The position numbers and the translations under genes were made by a program. Of a stretch of 64,000 bases of DNA, positions 24,702-32,752 are shown in pieces. The number at the start of each line of letters is the position of its first letter. Position 1 is the stretch's first letter. Source of the stretch: UBA6898 sp964463135 (lineage in GTDB: Bacteria > Nitrospirota > Thermodesulfovibrionia > Thermodesulfovibrionales > UBA6898); NCBI GenBank assembly GCA_964463135.1, contig CAYXBA010000006.1, positions 62,001 through 126,000 on the forward strand. Direction: 5' to 3'. A model generated the notes under the pieces. That model saw only the letters and a program-made list of their open reading frames with translations, did no database searches and was not told the DNA's origin.

Positions 24702-26126
24702 CTAAACTGCTGCAGCTGCGAAATGGTTCCGCAGTTTCTTTATGGCTGATGTCTCTATCTGCCTGATCCGTTCTCTGGTCAGTCCGAACTCATTGGCAAG
24801 CATCTCGAGCGTCTGTTCTTCCCTGTCGATGCTGAACCGTCCGCGGAGGACCTTCTCCTCCTTGGGGTCGAGCAGAGATATTGCGCTCAGCACCTTTTTC
24901 CTCAGATCGGTATTAATAAGGGCTGCAAGCGGTGACTGCATCGACTTGTCCTCGATGAAGTCGATCATCTCGGAATCGTCCTCGCCGACCGGAGTATGAA
25001 GAGAGAGCGGGTCACGCGACATCTCAAGCAGTCCCCTCACCTTCGGCGCAGGCAGCTTCACCCGTGCCGCTATGGTCTCAGGAGAGGGATCTTCAGCCAG
25101 TTCATTGGTCAGTTCCCTGGATGCCTGGACGATCCTGGTCAGCTCATCAGCCGTATGCACCGGGAGACGTATCAGCCGGGAATGCCTTGAGAGCGCACGG
25201 GTGATAGCCTGCTTGATCCAGCACATGGCATAGGTGCTGAATTTGAAACCCTTCCGGTGATCGAACAGATCTACTGCCCTCATCAGTCCGATATTCCCCT
25301 CCTGGATCAGGTCGAGCATGCTCATCCTCCCCATGGCGGCGTAGCGTCTCGCTGCGCTAACAACGAGCCTCAGGTTTCCCTCGATCAGAATGTTTCTCGC
25401 CTCGTTGATCTCTCCGCGGGCATGGCTGAATGTCCTGAGCACTTCCTCCACAGCCTCCACCGTGCTGCCGGTCCTCTCATGGAACGTATTTCTTCCGACA
25501 GCCGCCTTCCTGGCATTCATTCCGGCAAGGCCGTCCTTAAACGCATGCATCTCGTCCTCTGTTTCGCGGAATAGCCTTTCGACGAAATCAAAGCGCAGTC
25601 TGAGTGCCATGACCCTGGCCGGCAGTTTGCCGCGATACAGCGCCGGGGTCTTCATCTGATGCAGCCGCTCTATCTGCCGCACCGCCTCCATGAACTTCTT
25701 CTTTTCGTCATCCCTGATCTGTTCCGGATCTGACGATAACCGGATGATCTCGTTCAGGGGCATCTTGCCAAGCTGTATCTGTTTCCCGGCCTGGACCAGT
25801 TTTTCGACAACAGACGGCAGGGAGAAGAGTGCGGTTATCGCCAGTTCCCTGTTGTCCTCGATCTGTCGCGCCACCTCCAGTTCCCGGCTTTTTTTCAGGA
25901 GAGGTGTCGAACCGATCTCGTTCAGATACATCTTGAGCGGATCGCATGACTCATGACCGTCAGCAGGGTCGGCCTCCGGGTCGTGGTCTTCGGCAGTGTT
26001 TTCTGCTTCTCCGCTGTCGTCAGCGTCCTCCATTAACATTTCTCCAGGTTCTTCGGAGAGTTCTTCCCTATCATCAAGGACATCATTGTCCGCATACGCT
26101 TCCTCGGTATGTAAAGCCTTTCTCAT
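24702..26126 (-). CDS. RNA polymerase sigma-70 family factor (RpoD-like)
   Basis: A 474-residue group 1/2 sigma factor. An acidic 55-residue N-terminus replaces a full region 1.1, then region 1.2 (DPLKMYLNEIGSTPLLKK), a non-conserved segment, region 2 (EGNLRLVVSAARRYAAMGRMS, LIQEGNIGLMRAVDLFDH, FKFSTYAMCWIKQAITRAL), region 3 and region 4 (LEMLANEFGLTRERIRQIE). In region 2.4 the usual tandem Trp used for promoter melting is Cys-Trp. Strong AGGAGG before the ATG. Whether this is the housekeeping factor or an RpoS-like alternative cannot be settled here; the Cys and the missing region 1.1 favour an alternative factor. Confidence 0.88.
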   Translation of the reverse strand: MRKALHTEEAYADNDVLDDREELSEEPGEMLMEDADDSGEAENTAEDHDPEADPADGHESCDPLKMYLNEIGSTPLLKKSRELEVARQIEDNRELAITALFSLPSVVEKLVQAGKQIQLGKMPLNEIIRLSSDPEQIRDDEKKKFMEAVRQIERLHQMKTPALYRGKLPARVMALRLRFDFVERLFRETEDEMHAFKDGLAGMNARKAAVGRNTFHERTGSTVEAVEEVLRTFSHARGEINEARNILIEGNLRLVVSAARRYAAMGRMSMLDLIQEGNIGLMRAVDLFDHRKGFKFSTYAMCWIKQAITRALSRHSRLIRLPVHTADELTRIVQASRELTNELAEDPSPETIAARVKLPAPKVRGLLEMSRDPLSLHTPVGEDDSEMIDFIEDKSMQSPLAALINTDLRKKVLSAISLLDPKEEKVLRGRFSIDREEQTLEMLANEFGLTRERIRQIETSAIKKLRNHFAAAAV

Positions 26127-26170
26127 GCTAAACCTCCTAATTCTTGTGTTCTGCGGGTGCCGGAATACTT

Positions 26171-26195
26171 CACGACATCGTGTTACTAGCGTAAC
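26171..26195 (-). promoter_or_regulatory. Two adjacent inverted repeats in the sigma-factor leader
   Basis: CACGA-N2-TCGTG (26171-26182) and GTTAC-N4-GTAAC (26182-26195) lie between the predicted promoter and the sigma gene. They could be an operator or form leader hairpins; this is pattern only. Confidence 0.3.
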
Positions 26196-26213
26196 CGGAC
26201 AGCAGGACCAAAG

Positions 26214-26242
26214 ATATCAGCGGAGGTAATTGTATTCGTCAA
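26214..26242 (-). promoter_or_regulatory. Predicted promoter of the sigma-factor gene
   Basis: Minus-strand TTGACG (26242-26237) and TGATAT (26219-26214) with a 17-base spacer. Start of transcription near 26207 would leave an 80-base leader containing two small inverted repeats. Confidence 0.45.
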
Positions 26243-26320
26243 ATTATGGGCAGAGCCGCGTAAGGTTTCCCTTACAGCGCAGGCAGCAGATGCAAGAGAA
26301 GGCTGGAGGCGCGTACGGTA

Positions 26321-26959
26321 TTAATCGATGAGCTTGTTTTTTATTGCGTATTGGATAAGGTCAGCGTTGTTCTGTATCTGCATCTTCTGCAGGATGCGAG
26401 TCCGGAAGGTGCTGATCGTCTTGGGACTGAGAGACATGTCATAGGCGATCTCCTTCAGGGACCTGCCTGCAGCGATCATGCGCATCACCTGGAACTCCCG
26501 GTTGGACAGGGTCTCATGAAGCGGTTTGCTGTTCTCCCCGGTCAGGTGAGAAGCGAGGAAGTCGGCCAGGGACGGACTTATGTATCTCCCGCCGCGCACG
26601 ATCTTCCTGATGGCAGCGATCAGCTCATCAGGCGCTGATTTCTTGGTCATATAGCCTGATGCGCCCGATTTCAGGGCACGCACCGCATACTCCTCCTCCG
26701 GGTAGATGCTCAGGATCAGCACCGGCAGGGACGGCTTCAGTTTCTTTATCTCGTCAAGGGCCTCAAGTCCGCTCATCTCAGGCATTGAGATGTCGAGCAG
26801 TGCAATGTCGAAGCTGCCGTCCCTGACTTTCTCGACAGCCTCTTTGCCGGTTCCGGCCTCTTCCACTTTTCTGACGATATTGCCTTCCTCAAGTATCTGC
26901 CTGAGCCCCTTGCGAACAATGGGATGATCATCTGCGATCAGGATCTTATACATGGTCAC
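26321..26959 (-). CDS. NarL/FixJ-type response regulator
   Basis: A 212-residue two-domain regulator. The receiver domain has the acidic pocket (ADDH, residues 9-12), phospho-acceptor Asp56 in IALLDISMP and Lys in the late KKSAP stretch. The C-terminal LuxR-type HTH reads LSNREFQVMRMIAAGRSLKEIA and SPKTISTFRTRILQKM. It is coupled by a 4-base overlap to the upstream histidine kinase gene and should be its partner. The target genes are unknown. Confidence 0.95.
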   Translation of the reverse strand: MTMYKILIADDHPIVRKGLRQILEEGNIVRKVEEAGTGKEAVEKVRDGSFDIALLDISMPEMSGLEALDEIKKLKPSLPVLILSIYPEEEYAVRALKSGASGYMTKKSAPDELIAAIRKIVRGGRYISPSLADFLASHLTGENSKPLHETLSNREFQVMRMIAAGRSLKEIAYDMSLSPKTISTFRTRILQKMQIQNNADLIQYAIKNKLID

Positions 26960-29900
26960 CTCTTCCTTGTGCGTTTTCCGGACGGGACCCTGACGGTCAC
27001 AACAGTCCCCTTGCCGGCTGTCCCCTGTATGGTCACGTCACCGTTAATTTCGCGGACCCGTTCCCGCATGCCGATCAGACCGAGCGACGTGTTCTTGCCG
27101 ATTTCCTTGCGAGAGATACCCTTGCCATTGTCCCTGACCTCGAGAATGATGTCTTTTCTGTCTGCGGCGAGACCGATCGAGATCTTCGTGGCTCCGGAAT
27201 GCCGGGAAACATTGGTGAGCGCTTCCTGAAAGATGCGGAAGAGCACGACCGCGGACTCATCATGCAGACCAGGGATATGATCGGCGAGTTTCAACGAACA
27301 GGGGATGCCGGTGCGCTTGGTAAAGGCAGTGCATTCCTGTTTGATGGCTGCCGGCAGGCCGAGATGGTCCAGGACCCTCGGCCGCAGTTCCTCGCATATC
27401 TTCTGGATGTCTGTTACGGCATCATCGAGCATGCCGATGACCGAGGAGGCGGCCTTTCTTACAGGCGGCTGGTCTTTAAAGCGTTTCTTCAGCAGGGACA
27501 GTTCCATGCCGGCTGCAGTAAGGATCTGGCCGAGTTCGTCATGGATCTCCCGGGCGATCTTTGTGCGTTCCTCTTCCCGCGCTGACTGGAGATGGGCAGA
27601 GAAGGCACGCAGCTGCTCTCTCGATGCCTGCAGTTCCTCCTCTATGCCGAACCGGTGCACAGCCTCGCCGACCAGCGGCGTGATGGACTCGATAAAGTCG
27701 ATGATCTGCGGAGGAAAGGCATCTTTTCGGTTATCAGCAAGGTGCAGTGCCCCCAGGACCTCGCTGCGGTACCGGATCGGTATTACGGCCAGAGAGGAAA
27801 AGCCCTCGCGCACGCAGGCCTGCCGGTAGAAGTCACGCAGGTTCTTTGAGCAAAGGTTGGACGTATCGTTACAGACAAAAGAGCCTGCCCTGGTCATGAA
27901 GCCTGTCTCGACCCTGCGGGGCTTCCCGTCGATCACCCTCGTGCAGGCGCAGGAGTCTTTTCCGAGAGAAAGACAGCCCTCCCGCTGCAGGAATTCTTTG
28001 CTGAAGCCGGTATGCGCAACGAACGGGATATCCCCTTCTTCTCCCATCAGTCGTATGCCGGCAGCTCCGCATCCGCACCAGCTCTTCAGAAGCCCTGCCA
28101 GGGCATTGAGATAGTCGGGGAGTGCAGTTGTAATAGCAAAGAGCTTCAGCACGTTGTTGGCCGCCTCGGTCTTGCGTTCATGTGACTTGCGTTCCGTGAT
28201 GTCAAAGACGGTCGAGCGGGACATCACGAACCTGTTGTCCCGGTCGCGTACTGCCGTGGCGTTCAGGAGGATCGGCAGGAATGTCCCGTCCTTGCGGACC
28301 AGCTCGAATTCGACCTCCCTGATAGATCCTGTCTTCAGGAATTTCGGGAAGATCAGTTTAAATCGTTTCCTGCTCTCCGTAGTGTGAAACGCCTCTATCT
28401 TTCTGCCGATAACCTCGTCCCTCTGATAGCCGAGCCACGAAAGTTCAGTGTCATTGATACTGACGATCCTGCCTTTGTTGTCGATAGAGTGGTAGCCGCA
28501 GGGGGCATTGTTGTACAGGTCTTTGATCTCATCAGAAGAGGCCAGAAGAGATATCTCGGCCTCGATCCGCTTTTTCTCTGCGGCCATGGCCTCGATCGCA
28601 AAGGATATATCGTCCGCAAGCGAAGAGAGCAGCCTGAGCTCTTCGTCGGTAAAGAAGTGCGGACTGTCGGCATACGCGGTGAGGGCACCGACAACTGCCG
28701 AGCCTGCGTGCAGGGGAAAGGCGGCAGAAGAGCGGAAGCCCTCTCTGAGGGCAGATTCGCGCCAGAGCAACATGGAGGGGTCATTTTCTATGTCCGGGCA
28801 TACCATGACCTTTTTCCCGGTTATAGCCCTCCCGGTGGGGCCCCTGCCTTCAGGAACGTCCCGGGCTATGATCGTGATGCGGTCCAGATATCTGCCGCGA
28901 TCCCCTGCACTGGCGACCGGCCTGACCCTGGCAGTACCAGGATCGATGAGCCCGATCCAGGCCATCCGGAAGAGCCCGCTATCTACAACGATGCGGCAGG
29001 TCTGTTCAAATAGCCTTTCGGGATCGTGGATGCGAACTATCGCCTCGTTTACCCTAAAGAGAATCGAATAGAGCGCGTTTATGCGCGAGAGCCTGTTTTC
29101 TGCCTTTCTCCGCTCAGCGATTTCTGCCTCAAGATCGTCATTAAGCATTGAGAGTTCAGACGTACGCACCCGGACGCGGTCCTCAAGCTCGTCATACGCC
29201 GTCTGCAATTTCAGCTCTGCCTGCTTGAGCCGGTCAATGTCGAGATTGATGCCGGCCCAGGCGATGATCTTGTCGTGCTCGTCCCTGACCGGTACCCCCC
29301 GCGCCAGCACGTGGTGCCATTGGCCATCGACACTGCGGAACCGGTGCTCAATATCCCATTTGCCGCCTGTGCGGACGCATTCCTGCCATGCTGTAATGGT
29401 GCGCTCTGCATCGTCCGGATGCAGGACATCTCCCCAGCCGAAGTTCGAACACTGCTCCTGCGTTATGCCCACCATTTTGAGGAAACTTTCGCTGGCATAC
29501 GTGTTCCGGCCGTCCGGAGCGCAGACCCAGACGCCGTAATCGATCGACTCTCCAATACTGCGGTAAATTGCCTCGCTGCGCCGTAATGCCTCTTCTGCTT
29601 TTTTTCGGGCTGATATGTCAGTGATCGTATTGGCAAAACGATTGGGACCTGCCGGAAAGCACAATATATGCAGATGCCGATCTGCTGCTTTTGCATAGGT
29701 CTCAAACTCCGCTGCTTTTTGGTTTGTAACGACTTCCGCGAACCGTGGCAGATATTCCGGTATGGCAGCCGGGAAGACTTCGCTCACGCGGCGGCCCTGG
29801 ATCTGTTCGCGGGCAATGCCTGTATGCAGTGAATACGCATCATTTATTTCCAGCACCTGCCAGTCCGACGGCTTGCCGTGGTCATCGTACAACAGCTCAT

Positions 29901-30339
29901 AGAGCGCGAACCCCTCTGTCATGTTCTGGAACAGCAGGCGATATTTTTCTTCGCTTCCGGCGAGCGCTTCCTCTGTAAGTTTGAGTTCGGTTATTTCATA
30001 GGCATAGATGCGGGCGCTGTTGAACTGGGCAGAAAGGTAGATCCACTCGGCAAAGGTCCTGCTCTTCAGCGTCACCTGCCGGCAGATGATCGTTTCATCC
30101 AAACGGTCCCAGGATCCCAGAATACGATCCATGTCCTGCGGTAATAACGCGGCGACATTCTCTTTGTCCATTCCGAGCTCACTCAGAATTCTTTCTGTCG
30201 CCGGATTGCAGAAGGAAATAACGCCGAAAAGGTCCACTTCGATCACGGGATTTGGATTCAGTTGCGGGAAAGAGGCAAGGTAGGCTGTTCGGTCTTTTGT
30301 CTCCCGGGGTTCGGCCTCTTCTTTTGCTGGTTCTTTCAT
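26956..30339 (-). CDS. Multi-PAS/GAF sensor histidine kinase (HisKA_3 type)
   Basis: An 1127-residue soluble sensor without evident membrane segments. Order: a PAS at about 25-115, a second at 130-250, a PAS with PAC at 255-370, a coiled coil at 370-420, GAF at about 435-590, PAS at 605-720, a second GAF at 730-890 that holds eight cysteines, then the HisKA_3 dimerisation box with the phospho-His in KIAREIHDELGQ (near 925) and an HATPase domain (EALTNVSRHSGA, DNGKGI, GLIGMRERV). It belongs to the NarX/DegS-like kinases and is paired with the downstream regulator. The ligand is unknown; the Cys-rich GAF suggests metal or redox sensing. Confidence 0.92.
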   Translation of the reverse strand: MKEPAKEEAEPRETKDRTAYLASFPQLNPNPVIEVDLFGVISFCNPATERILSELGMDKENVAALLPQDMDRILGSWDRLDETIICRQVTLKSRTFAEWIYLSAQFNSARIYAYEITELKLTEEALAGSEEKYRLLFQNMTEGFALYELLYDDHGKPSDWQVLEINDAYSLHTGIAREQIQGRRVSEVFPAAIPEYLPRFAEVVTNQKAAEFETYAKAADRHLHILCFPAGPNRFANTITDISARKKAEEALRRSEAIYRSIGESIDYGVWVCAPDGRNTYASESFLKMVGITQEQCSNFGWGDVLHPDDAERTITAWQECVRTGGKWDIEHRFRSVDGQWHHVLARGVPVRDEHDKIIAWAGINLDIDRLKQAELKLQTAYDELEDRVRVRTSELSMLNDDLEAEIAERRKAENRLSRINALYSILFRVNEAIVRIHDPERLFEQTCRIVVDSGLFRMAWIGLIDPGTARVRPVASAGDRGRYLDRITIIARDVPEGRGPTGRAITGKKVMVCPDIENDPSMLLWRESALREGFRSSAAFPLHAGSAVVGALTAYADSPHFFTDEELRLLSSLADDISFAIEAMAAEKKRIEAEISLLASSDEIKDLYNNAPCGYHSIDNKGRIVSINDTELSWLGYQRDEVIGRKIEAFHTTESRKRFKLIFPKFLKTGSIREVEFELVRKDGTFLPILLNATAVRDRDNRFVMSRSTVFDITERKSHERKTEAANNVLKLFAITTALPDYLNALAGLLKSWCGCGAAGIRLMGEEGDIPFVAHTGFSKEFLQREGCLSLGKDSCACTRVIDGKPRRVETGFMTRAGSFVCNDTSNLCSKNLRDFYRQACVREGFSSLAVIPIRYRSEVLGALHLADNRKDAFPPQIIDFIESITPLVGEAVHRFGIEEELQASREQLRAFSAHLQSAREEERTKIAREIHDELGQILTAAGMELSLLKKRFKDQPPVRKAASSVIGMLDDAVTDIQKICEELRPRVLDHLGLPAAIKQECTAFTKRTGIPCSLKLADHIPGLHDESAVVLFRIFQEALTNVSRHSGATKISIGLAADRKDIILEVRDNGKGISRKEIGKNTSLGLIGMRERVREINGDVTIQGTAGKGTVVTVRVPSGKRTRKR

Positions 30340-30600
30340 CGCTTCTGTTATGCAACCTTTCCCGTCGGTCTTGGTCCGGAGCGCTCTATTGTATCACGAA
30401 ATGCTGTTCCGGGGCGCAGAAGCAGGACAAAGATGTTGTAGGAATATGCTGACAACGAACTCCCGAGATTCCGACATTAAGCGTCCCTCGGCCCTCTTGC
30501 ATAGGCAGATCATAGGAGGCAGAATATAGTTATGCATACAAGGACGGACAACTATATGCATGTAATCGGAGATAACGGTGATCTCGTACAAGGAGGGGCT

Positions 30601-30888
30601 ATGGGTTACACAATCGGTGCACTCAGGGACAAGATCATAGAGATGTATCCGGAGCTCGAAAAGAACGGTGTCGCATTGGGACTGCTCTATAACGCGGAGA
30701 AGGACACCTATTTCGTCAATTTCAGCAAAGGACGGAAGGTTTTTGCCACCCATCTGGAGAAAAAAGAGACGGATGCATGCATGGACGGCGTCAAGTTCTC
30801 ATTCCTGGGCTCGCAGATAGGGCATTGGATGAACAATTTAACTGTTAATCAGACAGAGGCAGCAGATATGCCTGCCAATAATAAATAA
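30601..30888 (+). CDS. Small protein of unknown function (95 residues)
   Basis: The start at 30601 follows AGGAGGGG; an upstream in-frame ATG at 30532 lacks a ribosome binding site. The product reads as an N-terminal helix (ALRDKIIEMYPELEK), then alternating strand-like segments (ALGLLYNAEKDTYFVNFSKG) and a C-terminal hydrophilic tail. I do not recognise the family. It leads a three-gene group with a four-helix-bundle protein and a CBS-pair protein, a combination seen in stress or redox modules. Confidence 0.65.
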   Translation: MGYTIGALRDKIIEMYPELEKNGVALGLLYNAEKDTYFVNFSKGRKVFATHLEKKETDACMDGVKFSFLGSQIGHWMNNLTVNQTEAADMPANNK

Positions 30889-30903
30889 CGGGGAGGTGCC
30901 ATT

Positions 30904-31353
30904 TTGAGCGCTGACCAGCGAGAAATAGACGAGGAACTTATCAGTATCGTCCGGGGGTGGCAGAAGCTTGAAGGAAAAGCCATCTCCCATGCCTATGACC
31001 TGATGCGCAGAACCAGAAATCCTTTGACGAAGATGATAACGGACCTGGTCATTCATGATTCGGAGAAGCACAAGCTTGTCCAGCAGATGATCATCGACAC
31101 GCTGACCGAAGCGGCCCTGCATATCAGCCCCGATGAGCTCAATGAGCTTTCAGGCATGATAAACCGGCATATGGCGGCCGAGGAAGAGGCTATCAGGCTC
31201 GCAGAGGCTGCGATGGAAAAGTGCAGACAGGTCTCGACCCATTTTCTGCTGTCGTATCTCATTGCGGATGAGAAGAAACACCATAGCCTGGTCGGACGGA
31301 TGGATGAGTTGAAGCGGGCTTCCATACCGACATCGATTGGAGTGAGGCCATGA
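30904..31353 (+). CDS. Ferritin-like / four-helix-bundle protein
   Basis: A 149-residue, almost entirely helical protein starting at TTG 30904 with GGGGAGGTG upstream. Repeated acidic and His pairs (HDSEKHKLVQQM, NRHMAAEEEAI, ADEKKHHSLV) are placed as in ferritin-like or rubrerythrin-like di-iron bundles, but a strict ExxH ligand set cannot be confirmed by eye, so metal binding is tentative. It lies 15 bases after the 95-residue gene and 13 before the CBS gene. Confidence 0.65.
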   Translation: MSADQREIDEELISIVRGWQKLEGKAISHAYDLMRRTRNPLTKMITDLVIHDSEKHKLVQQMIIDTLTEAALHISPDELNELSGMINRHMAAEEEAIRLAEAAMEKCRQVSTHFLLSYLIADEKKHHSLVGRMDELKRASIPTSIGVRP

Positions 31354-31366
31354 TCATAGGAGACAT

Positions 31367-31897
31367 ATGGCTCAGAATAATTTAATAAATACTATATTGC
31401 AGAGCACGGCATCGCCAGGCAAACCTGAAAACCTGCAAGATAAAGAGGTCGCCATGTCCTGTATCAGAGCGAGAGATATCATGTATCCAAGGGTAAGCAT
31501 TCCTGCGAAGATGAAAGGGGATGAGGTGGTCCGGAAACTGACCTGTCCCTATCCTGCACTGCCGGTGATCAACGATGACTTTGAAGTGGTCGGCATCGTA
31601 TCAGAGTATGATCTTCTGAGTGCGGTCAGAGAAGGAAGAACGACACACGAGTTCAGTGCCGAATCGATCATGAGCTGCGGTCATGCCGACCATGGCGTCT
31701 GCAGCAAGCCGGTCACGGTACCTGCAGATGCGCCGATAGAGGAGATCTCGTCGCTGCTCTTTTCCGACAGCTTTACCGTCCTTCCGGTAGTGCAGGACAA
31801 GATGCTGGTCGGATTGATCACCAGGAAGAGCGTAATCAATGCGATGGCTGAGCAGGGATACTGGCATGAGACTGACTTTCAGAAGAGAACGCCGTAG
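31367..31897 (+). CDS. CBS-domain pair protein
   Basis: A 176-residue protein made of two CBS motifs: ARDIMYPRVSIPAKMKGDEV with VINDDFEVVGIVSEYDLL (about residues 35-85) and AESIMSCG with VTVPADAPIEEISSLL and VVQDKMLVGLITRKSVI (about 98-160). Such stand-alone pairs bind adenine nucleotides and act as energy sensors. No enzymatic domain is attached; the first 30 residues are likely a flexible lead. ATG 31367 has AGGAGA upstream; a later Met (about residue 30) is possible. Confidence 0.85.
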   Translation: MAQNNLINTILQSTASPGKPENLQDKEVAMSCIRARDIMYPRVSIPAKMKGDEVVRKLTCPYPALPVINDDFEVVGIVSEYDLLSAVREGRTTHEFSAESIMSCGHADHGVCSKPVTVPADAPIEEISSLLFSDSFTVLPVVQDKMLVGLITRKSVINAMAEQGYWHETDFQKRTP

Positions 31898-31956
31898 TCA
31901 GAGCTAAAAGGTTGTGCGGGCGGCTGCTCACCTCTTTTCGGGGGAAAATGACTTCT

Positions 31957-31964
31957 GGTATAAT
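31957..31964 (+). promoter_or_regulatory. Extended -10 promoter of the TPR lipoprotein gene
   Basis: TGGTATAAT-type extended -10 (TATAAT at 31959-31964, TG two bases before) lies 32 bases upstream of the ATG at 31996; AGGAG sits in between. The -35 region is weak. Confidence 0.5.
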
Positions 31965-31995
31965 CAGAACCTAAATCTATTCCCAGGAGTCTGAC

Positions 31996-32553
31996 ATGAA
32001 AAAGATCGCTGTTGTTGTTTTTCTTTCCGTATTTGCCGTGTATGGGTGCCAGCAGAAGGATGATTCCAAACCGCAGTTCCAGCCGCCGGTAGGACAGGCA
32101 GGGCAGGGGGGACCGATAGGCAGCGGACCGGTTCAGGGGTTTGACAAGGTAAAGATGCTTCAGGACCTGGCCGCCAAGGACCCGAAGAATATTAATGCAT
32201 GGATCGAGCTCGGTAATATCCTGATGGATACGAACCGGTATGCAGAAGCTGTTGAGCCATATCAGAAGGCCCTTGCCCTTGATCCGAAAAATGTTGATGT
32301 CAGGGTTGACCTGGGGACCTGCCTGAGGGGTGCGGGCAAGCCAGATCTGGCGGTCAAAGAATATAAGAAGGCCCTTGAGGACAATCCCAATCATATCAAT
32401 GCCAACAAGAATATGGGCGTGGTCCTGCAGTATGATCTCAAGGACGGCAAACAGGCACTGAAGTATTTTGAAAAGGCGCTTGCGCTTGCCCCGAATGCTC
32501 CTGATGCCCCGGCGATCAAGGCAGAGATCGACAAACTGAAGGCTACGAAATAA
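31996..32553 (+). CDS. TPR-repeat lipoprotein
   Basis: A 185-residue exported protein. The signal peptide ends in a lipobox (VYGC, Cys18), so it is probably lipid-anchored. A Pro/Gly/Gln-rich linker (residues 22-50) leads into three TPRs (INAWIELGNILMDTNRYAEA, VDVRVDLGTCLRGAGKPDLA, INANKNMGVVLQYDLKDGKQ). It probably binds a protein partner at an envelope membrane; the partner is unknown. Confidence 0.85.
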   Translation: MKKIAVVVFLSVFAVYGCQQKDDSKPQFQPPVGQAGQGGPIGSGPVQGFDKVKMLQDLAAKDPKNINAWIELGNILMDTNRYAEAVEPYQKALALDPKNVDVRVDLGTCLRGAGKPDLAVKEYKKALEDNPNHINANKNMGVVLQYDLKDGKQALKYFEKALALAPNAPDAPAIKAEIDKLKATK

Positions 32554-32604
32554 TTACTGTCTCCATAGATGTTCAACAATAGAGAGTGATTGTCATGATG
32601 GCAA

Positions 32605-32700
32605 GACCTCCCCTTTCTCCCCTCCTTGCCAAGGAGGGGATGGGGGAGGTTAAGAAAATTGATCAAAACCCCGCCCATCCTCCCCTTGGTAAGGAGAGGG
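32605..32700. repeat. Paired palindromic C-rich/G-rich repeats
   Basis: Two hairpin-forming units lie between the lipoprotein gene and uvrC. One has perfect 11-base arms around a single base (32618-32640, TCCCCTCCTTG and its complement). The other is a CCTCCCCTT-GGT-AAGGAGAGG palindrome (32679-32699). Outer CCTCCCC/GGGGAGG words extend the pairing. A related CCTTGGTAAGG palindrome lies inside uvrC at 34250-34293. They may also act as a transcription terminator-like structure. Confidence 0.75.
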
Positions 32701-32752
32701 ACTGATATTCAATGAAGATCCTGAAATGCGTTTTCCTCCTTACGCTACAGCC

